DNA from: Plectrocnemia conspersa
Taxonomy: Eukaryota; Arthropoda; Insecta; Trichoptera; Polycentropodidae
Reading direction: 5' to 3'
Assembly (NCBI GenBank): GCA_009617715.1
Contig: VTFK01000110.1
Location: 310,001-374,000 of the forward strand
Length of the DNA stretch: 64,000 bases
Shown piece after piece: positions 50,210 to 61,249 of this stretch. Made by a program: the position numbers and the translations under genes. Under the pieces are notes generated by a model. It made no database searches. It saw nothing but the letters and a program-made list of their open reading frames with translations, and was not told the DNA's origin. Every line of letters starts with the position of its first letter. Within the stretch, counting starts at the first letter, position 1.

Positions 50210-50450
50210 GCAATCTACAGCTCAATTGTGCCCCTTTTTGCGAAATTTATCTTATTATCCTAATGTTATTTATTATATAACATGGCTGTTTATAACAATA
50301 ATTATAGCCTAAAAACAAAATAACGAGAAAAAACTCTTTGTAATTACCGAAGTTATTGAAATTACTCATATTGAATTTTTTATCTCTTCTTAATAAATGC
50401 AAATAATATTTATTGTTAATATTTTTGATTGAACATACCAAGTTATAGTA
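50210..50450 (-). pseudogene. Second decayed copy of the same family
   Basis: Shares ATCTACAG(C/T)TCAATTGT at the left and the NFGNY-encoding stretch with 49560-49810, followed by AACATACCAAGTT. It has lost about a third of the region between. No complete frame remains. Confidence 0.4.
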
Positions 50451-50671
50451 TTTTCGGCAGCAGGAATAGTTTAAGAAATAGGCGTAAGCCCAATGCGTTA
50501 CAACGGGGTAAATCTGTACCTACTGAGTAAGTCAATCAGATATAATAATAATCAGGTATTAACCACGGTGAATCGGTGACATCTATATTAATAATTATAA
50601 ATTATTATTTTATAATTGATAACCAATAAATGTCACTGCAGCTGGAGCCATTTTTATTTATTAATAGCGCA

Positions 50672-50800
50672 TTTTTAATAAATAAAAATTCGAGTGCCGC
50701 ATCCGAGGCTCGAACCTGCATCTTTAGAGTTACTAGTCTGAGACGTTACGGACTGCGCTATTCCGTCCTTGAAAAAATGAAACTTCATACTGACTAAAAG
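50672..50800 (-). mobile_element. tRNA-derived SINE (family A), minus-strand copy
   Basis: On the minus strand: GGACGGAATAGCGCAGTCCG (A-box region), GTCTCAGACTAGTAACTC, GCAGGTTCGAGCCTCGG (B box) and CACTCGAATTTTTATTTATT. It matches the copy at 35325-35437. The head resembles a full tRNA gene but its arms do not pair well, so I call it a SINE. Confidence 0.65.
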
Positions 50801-50939
50801 TTTAAAACATTTTAGCAGCAAAATAAATAGTCTTGATATTTTTTATTATTTTTTTTATAATATATAATTACATATGAAATTATTTAATAAAAAGTATCTA
50901 AAATAAATAAGTTTAATTATTTATGTTGGAAAAAATCTA

Positions 50940-51430
50940 GTCCATAGCCTAAAAATATATATTATTTTTCGTCGGCGTAGACAAACGATATTGCGTATCT
51001 GAGCTGACATTTACAAGTGCAAAAGCACTTGCATAAAAACCGGGACCTTACTAGAGCAACGAAAAAGTTCGGTGCCAAATGCGAAGAAATATAAATACAG
51101 TGGTATAAATAAAATGACTTATACCAGAAAGACCTTGAATTTAAATCATATATGTGTCTGGGAGATCACTTAATAATAATCACAGATTAGATTTTCCAAT
51201 ACTGCAGATGTATGTATGTACATATATTGTAATGAACAATTAAAATAAAATCGACATAGGTCCTACATAACGGCATACATATTTTATTGTAAACTAAGTT
51301 AATAAGATATTAGGCATCGACTTCAGTTCAGTGTCTCACTATTAAGTGGTTGTTGATTGTGTTTACGTTGTTGTAACGCATTGAGCTAACGACTGTCATA
51401 CTGCAACGGAAGATTTATAATAAATTTAGT
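50940..51430 (+). mobile_element. SINE family B / composite repeat copy
   Basis: Shares GTGCCAAATGCGAAGAAAT and, at the 3' end, TATTAAGTGGTTGTTGATTG plus GTTGTAACGCATT with the copies at 55094-55590 and 56200-56290. The tRNA-like head is decayed in this copy (CAGTGGTATAAAT). Confidence 0.6.
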
Positions 51431-51439
51431 GCGAACGGA

Positions 51440-53300
51440 TATCGAAGCTCGGACTACTTATTCAATAATGGATTGAAAATCTACCGTTATGCAGTTTACT
51501 TGTTTATTTAGATCTACATTAGACAATAACAAAGAATCTTGTTCTATACTGAATATGGAACATTGATCAGAGGACCGTTGAAGTTTCTCCCAGTTCTCAA
51601 TGATTTACCTCATGACACAGAACTGACAAAGAATCACAGAACCGCCACTTCGCTTTCGACTTGAAAAAAATGAAAAATAAGCTGAACTCACGCCATGCGG
51701 AGTTACACCAAATCAATTGATACGACCCTTAAAATGCCAAGATATAATTTATTTCGATCGTTCGATTGATCGAACAATCACTCGAATTCTGAGTTAAGAG
51801 TTCAACCCGAACATCGATGCGACTTGAAGAGTAAGTAGCGCAGTACTACGGCAAGAATAAACACGTACATATAAACACACATTCATTAAAAATATTCTGA
51901 TTTAAATCACCATTTATAAAACACTTTGTAGTTAAAGTACAAAATTCAAATTTGACTTTAATTAATTTATATACTCTCCGTTGATTTTTGAACGGGCACT
52001 ATACTATCAAATATATAGGGTATTTGTTCATCGGATTTTTTTAAAAGTAACATTTAAAAATACATGCAATAACAGCAAATGTCTTGATTTCGAAAGAGGC
52101 CAATTTTGTATCTCCATCTTTTTTTTAGCTCATCAAAAAAAAGTTACATCACGACCTCATGATGGTGCTCTACTAACAAGTACGAAATATTTTTATCCAC
52201 GTGAACATTATGAACGATGGTGTCGGTTTAACCTTGGCAGGCTTGACGACCGATGCGTGCGTAGAAATAGGTATTGTTCTTGAAGCTCGCTTGTATTGTT
52301 TGAATACTGGATTTCTTCTCCTATTTTTTTTTTTGGAAAACTCATCAAACTCAGCCGACCGCAAAAATCATTCTACTCTCGTGCCTCAGACGTGGCCGAA
52401 ATTGGTCGTGTCATTCGAATCCATCGCCCTTATGGCGTTTCCTCTTGGACAAATTGGTGAATCAGAATCAGTACTACGGTATATTAATTCTAACTATAGC
52501 TGATGCTATCAATCTGAGTGACTTGAAAATTGTGAGCGAATCTCAAAACTAACAAAAATAGTGCAATTTTCAAAATTTTGACATTAGCAACTTCATGCAT
52601 GTCTTAAAAGTTTGAGTTTTATCTATATGATAATACCTTTAAAACATCCTTTTATATGTATATTTATCAACGCACGTTTTCGTTAGTCTAATCTTTCGAT
52701 ACCTGTTTCATACAGAACCCTTTTTTTAAAAGTGTTTATAAAGGTTGTTGCTCGCTCAACACATATCAAAGATTTTTTATTCGATATTATCATTGACAAT
52801 GGATGGCCTTCTACTCCTTTCTACATCACAGACTGTAACTTCTTCCTGCTTTAAATTCACTGCACCAATTCGCCTATTAATAACATCACCGCCACAAACA
52901 GGTTACCGATAAAATAAAACAAACAAACTAAGCGAACCTTGGATTGGATTCACACCGTTTCACAACGATTGGACTGAGAGTTGATACGTTACGTTGCACG
53001 GACCTTAGCGAAAATAGCAGAGTAGCAAACGAAGTAAAAAAATCGTTTGTGTTTTTACTATCTATACTTTCAGAATATTTATGATATATATTCACATTGT
53101 TATATATAGTAAATCTTCCGTTACAATATGATAGGCATTAGACTAAAATCAAAGTGAAAACTATTTTATTAATTTATTTAGCCAATATAGCAATAAATCA
53201 AAAATCAAAGAGTATTATTTATGTATCCCCAAACCGGGGAAACATACGAAATTATAAGTATTATTATAGATTTAATGATAAGTAATTTATTTTTGATATT
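51440..53300. other. Intergenic or intronic DNA without recognised genes
   Basis: Frames at 51981-52283, 52201-52503 and (minus) 52364-52173 are short, overlapping and unfamiliar. The minus frame is basic (KKKNRRRNPVFKQYKR) but lacks any supporting signal. Confidence 0.4.
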
Positions 53301-53319
53301 GAATTTACTTTTGTAGCAA

Positions 53320-53690
53320 AGAAGAGGGTATAGTTTTTCTGTTTTATTTTTAAGAAATAATTTATCTATATGAGATTTCCGCGAAAGTTTAGAATCTAAG
53401 GTGAGATCTAGGTACTTTGCCAGTCTAGAAACTTGTTATACATTTTAATTTTTACTTTCTTCTACGAGAAAACATTAATACGACGCTTTTTTTTTAACTA
53501 TTTTTCAATGATTTTTTTCCGTTTTGAAGTCTATCTAATAATAACATAAAATGGACGTGTTGTCCGTGAATAAAGCGGCGATATTATTTCTGTGAGATTT
53601 AGTTGAGAAATCACTCGTAAATATTGTGAATAGCAAAGGTCCTAAAATTTAACATTGGGGGACTCCAGCAGATATAAATATAATATAAAA
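53320..53690 (-). pseudogene. LINE reverse-transcriptase remnant (jockey-like)
   Basis: Read on the minus strand the pieces SAGVPQ, ILGPLLFTIFTSDFS, NNIAAL(F)TDNTSI (the catalytic YADD-type box, here mutated to F-T-D-N) and, farther on, LDLTLDSKLSRKSHIDK appear in the order seen in non-LTR retrotransposon RTs. Frames shift between the pieces and stops interrupt them. No endonuclease domain was found nearby. Confidence 0.65.
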
Positions 53691-53939
53691 AAATACTTTA
53701 ATATTATAAAAAAAATTTTAATGCACGATTATGTTTCTTTATTCCATTCAGAAAACAAGCTACATTTTTATTTTTGCGGATTGTAAAATTTACACCTCCG
53801 TACATTATTCCCCTGGCCGTACTCGTTTTCTTATACCTAACTATCCTTAAATTATCTCTAATTTAGGTACATCTTTATTTATTATTAAATACTCTGGTAA
53901 CATAATTATAAACAATTATTAAAGCTCTCAATCAATATA

Positions 53940-54180
53940 TAATATGTCAGTACACAGCTCGATTTTATTTTAATTATTCATCATGGTATTCACCATAAGG
54001 TTAGTTATATTTAAGAAAACCCAATGTGTGATGATCATATAATAATCAGCAACATCAATTTCATAGCCACGATAGAAATTGAAAAACACTAAGGTCCATA
54101 TGGAATACGAGCCCAGATCTTTCAGGTATTGGTCAACTATTTATACCGCTGGTAAATATTGTTGCACTGAGAGTAAGATA
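53940..54180 (-). mobile_element. SINE family B, minus-strand copy
   Basis: The minus strand reads ACCAGCGGTATAAATAGTTG, CTGAAAGATCTGGGCTCG (B box), TTTTTCAATTTCTATCGTGG, ATTATATGATCATCACAC and ends ATGATGAATAATTAAAATAA. The same order occurs at 55960-56160. Confidence 0.75.
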
Positions 54181-54409
54181 AATTACGTATCTTATATGCA
54201 CAAGAAAGAAATTAATTGATATTTACAATTATTATTTTAATTATATGTCATACAAACTTTAGTTATACATACATATATTTATAATAAAATACTATAATAT
54301 ATATAATACCATAAAATACAAATTAAAATATGATACTAAAAAGACAAGGTATAATTTTGTGTTTATATTTTTATGGCAATTTATATTAGTTAGGGTTATT
54401 TACGATTTA

Positions 54410-54500
54410 AATAATTCAACCAGCTGGTCAAGGAACTATGGACTGCTGGTCAGATTCATTGGTTCGGATCCTTCCATCAACCACCTGGAATTTCCTGTGT
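54410..54500 (+). mobile_element. Possible tRNA-like SINE head
   Basis: CCAGCTGGTCAAGGAACTATGG followed after 40 bases by TTGGTTCGGATCC resembles A and B boxes, here shortened: CCAGCTGGTCAAGGAAC. No second copy was found, so this is weak. Confidence 0.25.
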
Positions 54501-54974
54501 GACAGTGTCCCTTTTTCATTTGTAATCACATTGTCGATTATTATCTTTTTAACATTATATTTCTATGTTTGTTTTTTTATATTATTTTATGCTATTGGTT
54601 GAATAAAACTAGATCCACTATAGCGGACATAAAATTATTTTTAACTCGAAGGTTACGGTAGGACTCGGCACTTTATCAATTGAAAGGTCACCAAATTTAA
54701 AAAAAGTGTTATCTCTTGTAGGAGATTTAAATTATTACTCATAATTAAGTATAATTTGAATATATCAAATAAAATTAGAAGTGATTAACTAAATCTATGT
54801 GCATTATAAAGATACGCTAATGACTCAACGTTTTGATAAAAATATATAAAAATAATATATCATCTATTCCTCATTAGAGAAAAAACTATTACATTTTAAT
54901 CACTTAATTGTGACGTTTATTACTATCAGATTAGTTGCCTATCATATGGGTAAAGATAAACATTAAGTAGAAGT

Positions 54975-55590
54975 ATAACCAGCACAATAGACGAGTGGTA
55001 TAAGTTGGTAACTAATACCTAAAAACCTGGATTCGAACACTAATAATCAGTTATTAATATTTGATTTCAGTTTGCTGTCTAACTACTTTTTTTCTCGTTA
55101 GCGTATGCGAACGAATTTACGTATATAACGGCAATTCATTAAACGGTATCCATGAACAGTTCCAAAAGTTATTGCATAAAAAGCAAAAGCTACTAGAATA
55201 AAATAAAATTATGTGCCAAATGCGAAGAAATAAAAACCAGCACTATAGACCAGACTAATACCTGAAATATCATATAGACTCTAATGTTTTTTTAGTTTAT
55301 ATCATGTCTATCAGATCGGAATAAGTGATTATTATATAATTATACTTCCAAGAAATCATCACAGATTATTTTTAAAAATTTTATTATCTCATGGATAAAT
55401 ATCGTGATGAAAAATTTAAATAAAATCGAGCTAAATCATGCATGGTGACATATATCGTTTTTAAGACGTAATAATAGTTTATAATTAATAAAATATATGT
55501 CACTGTTTTACCGACTTTGATATCAGTATTGTGTTTCACTACTTATTAAGTGGTTGTTGATTGTGTTTACTCAGTTATTTAACTTTAGTT
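54975..55590 (+). mobile_element. SINE family B, two heads in tandem with one long tail
   Basis: A first head (AGCACAATAGACGAGTGGTA ... CCTGGATTCGAACAC) at 54978 is followed by GTGCCAAATGCGAAGAAATA and a second, shorter head at 55237 (AGCACTATAGACCAGAC). The tail runs through CGTGATGAAAAATTTAAATA to TATTAAGTGGTTGTTGATTG near 55550. Confidence 0.65.
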
Positions 55591-55959
55591 AAGATATATA
55601 ATTTAAAAAAATGCTAAATATCGGTAAATTGGTTTAAATTGGTTTGTACATTTTATTTCTCAAAAAAACTAAATAATCAACCTAAATAAACTATTAATTA
55701 AATGTTTCTTTATAAAATTAAATATTGTTTTAATGCATTTTATTGCATTTTCATATTTTACTTTGCATTTTATGGTACATGATATTTTATTATTAATTAA
55801 CATATGGAAAAAATTGAAATAATAAATACTAAATATCAATATTTTTCTTATGTACGTCGTAATACATGTAATATAATTCTCCAAATGAAGCCTATCTTAC
55901 TAAAGACTTAAAAAGAATAAGTCTTTATGCTACTTTTTGCTCAATTATTATTTACCCCA

Positions 55960-56300
55960 ACAATATACCAGTGGTATAAAACTCAAAAGAACTGGGTTCA
56001 AATCCCATTGTTTTTCAATTTCTATCGTGACTAAGACACCGAAAATAGTGATTATTATATGATTATAATTTCAATCGATTATCACATATTAGGTTTTCCT
56101 TAGATTTACCTAACCTCACAGATGAATACCGTGATGAATAATTAAAATAAAATAATTAATAACTAATCAAATAAATATCACTAATTTACAGACTTTGGTT
56201 TCAGTCTTGTATCTCACTACAGGCTCAATAATAGTTGATTGTTTTACCCCGTTGTAAAGCATTGGTCTAATATGTTGCAATAGAAGATTTAAAAAAAAAG
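55960..56300 (+). mobile_element. SINE family B, best-preserved copy
   Basis: Head ATACCAGTGGTATAAAAC, B box CTGGGTTCAAATCCCA, body TTTTTCAATTTCTATCGTGA, GATTATTATATGATTATAA, ACCGTGATGAATAATTAAAA and the 3' words TAGTTGATTGTTTTACCCCG and GTTGTAAAGCATTGGTCTAA. It allows the others to be aligned. Confidence 0.75.
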
Positions 56301-56309
56301 AAAACAAAA

Positions 56310-58390
56310 ATTAGTTGATATTGATGGTGTTTACCCAGTTGTAAAAAACGCATATCATGTTAAAAATGAAGCTTTGCAATAAACTAATAAATTATGTTTG
56401 TATGTAATTAGATGTATAACTTTCTAAATTTTCCAAACATACACAATTTTAAATTATTTTACAGCATTAAAAAATATAATGGAAGAAAAAAAGAGTAAAA
56501 ATCCAGATGAGTTTTTAAATTTATTAAACCTGCTCTATACCTTGCATTGCGCACATTTATTTTAATAATACTGAAGTTTTTACTTAAATTTATTTTTAAT
56601 AATAAAAGTTTTAAAACTGACTATACAGAGATAAAAGATCGGAGAGGGAAGCAGCTGCTTTTTAGGACTTCTATATATCATCTCGGTCGTTACTCGAGAA
56701 TGTGTTTATTCAAAGTATTTTTTTCTCAGGATTTAAATTCGAATTAATTTGTCTTCGCAATGACAATAAATAAGTCAGTAAGGACAGTCACTCAATGTGA
56801 CTTGAAAATGTTTTATTCATGGTAAATTTTATGTCGCAGTGTCCCGAGCAGAACATCTAAAACATATATATGTAAACAATAATTGAAGGATACGATAAAA
56901 CTATGAACAAAAAATTGAGTACTGTGGTTAGTAATATTTATATATTTTACTGGTAAGTAATTCCAGATTAGCGATATAGATATGTATAGTAGCGATATGC
57001 AAAAAAATCACGTTTGTTTTAATTTATGATTATTTTGTTGGTTGTATCAGCATTTTTTTATCAAATAAATATAAATTTATTATTAAGGAAAATCATAAAA
57101 TATTTGGCTACACGTCTAATTATTTATTCGTCTAAAAAATCTTTGAAACTCTACATTTTTATCTTTCTAGTTAAAAACGCAAAATTTCTTATTGCGCATT
57201 CAAATATTTTATTTACTTATAAGTGAAATGCAAATAACCATAAATAATTTATTTTTTTTTTTTCATATGTATATAATAAAATCAAATACTATTATCAGTT
57301 GATTTTAACCTAATGTGTGATATGTGTCTGAAAATTAAATTAACTTTACTAAAATTGTCCTACTTTGCTAAATAAATCATCAATAAAATAATGACTTTAT
57401 ATACATATGTTTGTGTTATCAATCGATGGTCTCTGGTGAGTTAATATTTTATTAAAAAAATACCATTTTTATAGAATGGATATATCTGAATTATTAATAA
57501 AAATGGATCGAAAGTTATATTGTCCTAAAACGTAAATTATGATAAATAATAAAAAAGTTTGGGAATCAATTGTTAAAATATTTTCGTTGAGCATTATTAT
57601 TTTTATTTTTTAATTAATTACATACTTTAATTTTTAATTTAATGAAAGTATAGTAGACCGTAAATTATTAAACCTTGTGTATATGACCGTAACTCAAGCG
57701 GTGCCAATTATAAATTAATTAAAATAATAGCCAGCTTAACATTTTATACAAACAATTTAAAAAATATATTGATGGCATTTGATATAAGAGCTATAAACTG
57801 TATGACACGAAAATCGATTTTTACACTCGTACCCACACAATACTTAAATAGATAGGGGTAGCTTTTTTTTAATTGCATAAATCATTCAACATAATGTTTT
57901 CGCAGTACAGTGCTTATCGATTTTTTGGTTTAAGCGAGGGGGGCTTGGGTTGCGAACCAAACATAATATTTCCTTAAAAGGGTTGAATATAGAGCATGTT
58001 TTTAACAAATACACATAAAAATTTCTAAAGCGAATTTCACGTAACGTATATATCCAATTATGATTTCAAAGTGTGTAATTAGTTTTTCACGCGTACATAC
58101 ATTGCGAGCAAATGTGAAATTTAGAATTATCGATTATTTCAATGCCAACACGCGATTACCATACATAAAAGTTTTTTAGTTATGTGGGCGTTTGTGTAAT
58201 GTTGAAAATATTCACAAACCAAATCACGAAAACGATATTAAAAATAATTTAATGAATATACATTATTGAGATCGGTAACGGAGTTACTTTAGTCTGACTT
58301 TCGTCGACGAAGAACGGTTGTTTTATCATTTTATTTTTAAGGTCGTTTTCGTGCTTCGATACTGGGTTGTTTAAAATATATTTTTAACAC
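56310..58390. other. AT-rich DNA without recognised features
   Basis: Small frames at 56547-56747 and 57026-57226 are Lys/Ile/Phe-rich and reflect base composition. Confidence 0.5.
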
Positions 58391-58401
58391 AAAAGCCTCA
58401 C

Positions 58402-58690
58402 CTTTACAGCATTAGCATAGGATTCCAGTCTCGGCGATGGACGATCGCGAGATTAGCGATTTAGCGACTCCCGCGCATGGGACATTGCAGCTCTTGCAAG
58501 TCTCGTCGGACTCTTTCGATTGTTTCCAAACTTTCGAAACTTTTTCATAGATAACGCAACGATTTTTTGGAATGTTTTTTATTTTCGGAATAGACGCGCT
58601 ATAGCAACAACGAACGACCAACCCGCTCACGCCCGCACGGTGAAGTAACGAGCACGCCGATCGTGGAACAAGTTCTGCTGCAATACTTCT
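58402..58690 (-). promoter_or_regulatory. Candidate non-coding first exon and promoter (minus strand)
   Basis: A GC-richer stretch ends in AAAG|GTGAGG (donor at 58401-58400). The longest frame in it stops a few codons before the donor, so it would be 5'UTR. The next minus-strand gene downstream is the one at 45.2-46.5 kb, making a 5'UTR exon for that gene plausible. No other evidence. Confidence 0.35.
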
Positions 58691-58699
58691 GGCAGGGGT

Positions 58700-59360
58700 G
58701 GCACACGTTTGGATTTATAGTTCTATCGAAAGCTTCTCACAAACTATAGCCAAAAACACATTTAAAATATAAAGAGAACGAAGCACTCCAAGTTAACAAC
58801 TAATTTTATTGCATAGAACAAATGAATATTTAATAAAAATTATACAATTGTTTTTCCTTTTATATAAATAATCTTTCAAATAAATAAAATAAAATCTTAT
58901 ATGGAATACAAATTATCAAATATCTGGTATGTGAACAGAAACAGTAAAAGAGGGCTTCTATTGTTTAAATGGAATTTACTACCTGTATATTCGAATTGAT
59001 TTATAAATAACTAATGACGTACCAGTTGGACATATGTGCTTAACAGTAGTATATAATTATGGCCTATGGAAAATATAATTCATGTATTAAAAAATATTAA
59101 TCTTATTTATATTATTGGACAGTATTTATTAGTATATATATATCAACTATCAGTATTAACTAAAACTATTATGTACATACATACATAAATATATCTATGA
59201 ATAAAAAAATAATAAATTTAGCGAAGTTTTAAACCATCAATATCTATCTTTCATTCGAAAATAACTTCATGCGTTATACATTTAATTGCATGTTTATTAT
59301 ATAAATTTATTAAACATATTTTGGTATGATATCCAAATTTATGTTTCTCAAAAATGTATA
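58700..59360. other. AT-rich DNA without recognised features
   Basis: Nothing identifiable apart from short ATACAT runs before the MITE at 59363. Confidence 0.5.
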
Positions 59361-59362
59361 TA

Positions 59363-59574
59363 CAGTAGACCCCCAATAACACGGTAAATTGGGGGCGTGC
59401 TATTTGGGCGTCTCTTACTTTATATGTGAGCGAGCCAAAGGGAAGATATCTTACCACACGCGCCTGATTCGTACGTATGTATTGCAAAAAATTGTATGAG
59501 TATTTTCTAGTCCTCCAACTACACGCACCCAAATAGCTCGTCCCCAATTTACCATGTTATTTGGGGGTCTACTG
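59363..59574. mobile_element. pogo-like (Tc1/mariner superfamily) MITE
   Basis: Starts CAGTAGACCCCCAATAACAC and ends with the near-exact inverse (GTTATTTGGGGGTCTACTG), flanked by TA on both sides (59361-59362 and 59575-59576), the expected target duplication. It is 212 bp and non-coding. CAGTA-GACCC ends are typical of pogo/Tigger-type elements. The frame across it (minus 59547-59251) is an artefact. Confidence 0.9.
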
Positions 59575-59579
59575 TATGT

Positions 59580-60040
59580 AAAAATGTAATAAATCCACTG
59601 TTTTCAATATTGACATAGTTTTTCTAAATAAATATTCATGTAGACGTATTTTGTTGTACTATCAATAATATTTATTGCACATATAATCCGTGAGTTGCGT
59701 ATGAAATTTGTAGCATGTGATTTAATAATGGTTTTAAGCTTGGCTAAATTAATTTTGCCATAGAACTAAATTTTCTAAACTTTTCATCTAGTGAATAAAT
59801 AATGACAGCGATGACCTCAGCCATAGCTAATGGTCGAAGCTACCTGACACATGTGATAATTATCTGTGGGGGTTCATATTCTTGAGACTCGCGCTAAAAT
59901 ATGTGACCAAAAATGATCATTCATCAATAAGGATAAATTAGATAATAGTGGGACCACACGAAGCCCTCGTTACGACTAGAATTAAAGGGTTTCCCATAAA
60001 TAATACGCAAGGATTCTCCGATGCATTGAATAACTATTTC
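59580..60040. other. AT-rich DNA without recognised features
   Basis: No exon or repeat recognised here. Confidence 0.5.
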
Positions 60041-60260
60041 TTTGCTACGAAACGGTCACGGGAAACAATATAACAACGGAAGACACACAACACAACACAC
60101 CGTTGCACAATTTGACCTCGGAGATGTCCATCGAGAAAATGTCACTTTCTAGATATGTATATTCTAAGAAGCGAGTGCAATGATTGGCTGGATGATCGGT
60201 GAATGATTGTAATTGGTCAGCAATCATAAGGCAGACAATCGAAGAGACTAGCAGACTCAC

Positions 60261-60318
60261 GCCCGCCCGCGGACAACATACTGTCATGAACGCTCCATCC
60301 TGATTGGGACTCCGCCAT
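60261..60318 (-). CDS. Candidate alternative first coding exon (MAESQSGW...)
   Basis: On the minus strand an ATG at 60318-60316 in a good context (catATGgcg) opens 19 codons, MAESQSGWSVHDSMLSAGG, ending in phase 1 at GGGC|GTGAGT. It lies in a GC-richer, promoter-like block (60030-60560). Phase 1 is what the acceptor at 46339 needs, so it could be an alternative start for the 45-46 kb gene (junction ...SAGG-R-RDTPRL). A one-in-three phase match is weak on its own. Confidence 0.3.
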
Positions 60319-60555
60319 ATGAGCACCGCAACAGAGAGGGATCTTGTCGGGCCGATTGATGTCTTGTTGGAATTGGGTATTTGTGCGGCTCCTCTGTGTC
60401 AAAAATCGACTCAGAATGTGCCGTATGTCCGCTTTTGGTTGTCGATCCGTTCGGAGCTCGTGAGAACTGCTGTTTGATTCGGCTACTGGAGCGCAACTCG
60501 TGCGAGAGGGATCAACCTCCGCTATACTGTCGCTGCCATATCAATCATAACTCTA

Positions 60556-60733
60556 ATGCTTCCTCCACACTCTCTGGAAGTAGGCCATGGTTGGGCAAGG
60601 ACGGAAAATATAATGTGTTAATTCGGGGCTACTTCGGTCGAGCTCGGATCTGCCCGCTCTAATGTCTCGGCGACCTCGACCATATTCGGTAGACCTTTGG
60701 TTCGGTAACTTCCAGAGAGTGTAGAGGAAGCAT
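60556..60733. mobile_element. 178-bp MITE with ATGCTTCCTC ends
   Basis: Left end ATGCTTCCTCCACACTCTCT and right end AGAGAGTGTAGAGGAAGCAT are inverse copies with one mismatch. Inside are GGAAAATATAATGTG and CTTCGGTCGAGCTCGG, shared with the left end of the 1.5 kb element at 39261. Overlapping frames here are artefacts. Confidence 0.85.
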
Positions 60734-61029
60734 AAGGTTCTTCCGCGGACATCATCCCTGCGCCAGCTTCTCTACCGCTACCGTAGAATAACGATTTCGC
60801 CCATAATAGTCTGTCGTAATATGTAATAGAATTTAATAAAATTCTCACTAGTTTCCACCTGCGTCTTACTGGCTGCAATTTCACATCCCAAAGGGTTAGA
60901 ATCCCGAAATATTTAAAACTAGAATATTTACCAGAGCTTCAAATCGGAACTAAACCGAAAAGTGGAAACTACAATATATCGGTTTATTTCCGTTCGCTAC
61001 ATGTTAAAACAAAATAAAATTTTTGCAGA

Positions 61030-61240
61030 TATTTTATTTTGTACCGTATGCTATTTTTATTCTAACCATTTGATGTTAATTCTTACCCTGAACAGTATTA
61101 TGACCATTCATTATTTTAGTTCTGATCGTCGTATATTTTTATTCCGACCGCATGCTATTTTTATTCTAACCATTTGCTATGCATTCTAACCCTGAATAAT
61201 TTAATTTTGACCAGGTTGTTAATTAAATTTTGACCGAGAT
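61030..61240. repeat. Degenerate array of TTTTATTCTRACC words
   Basis: About nine units of 18-28 bases, each ending in a TRACC or TGACC word (for example TATTTTTATTCTAACCATTT, TTTTATTCCGACCGCATGC, TTTAATTTTGACCAGG). Two units are almost identical (near 61048 and 61151). A block at about 63625-63685 repeats TATTTTTATTCTGACC and TATGCTATTTTTATTCTAAC in the same orientation. Confidence 0.7.
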
Positions 61241-61249
61241 GATTCAGAT

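Noticed and set aside
50672..50800. tRNA gene on the minus strand
   Set aside because: A and B boxes are present, but the acceptor and D stems do not pair and a second copy with the same 3' tail exists at 35.3 kb, so it is a SINE.
59251..59547. 98-codon minus frame
   Set aside because: It runs through the terminal repeats of the pogo-like MITE.
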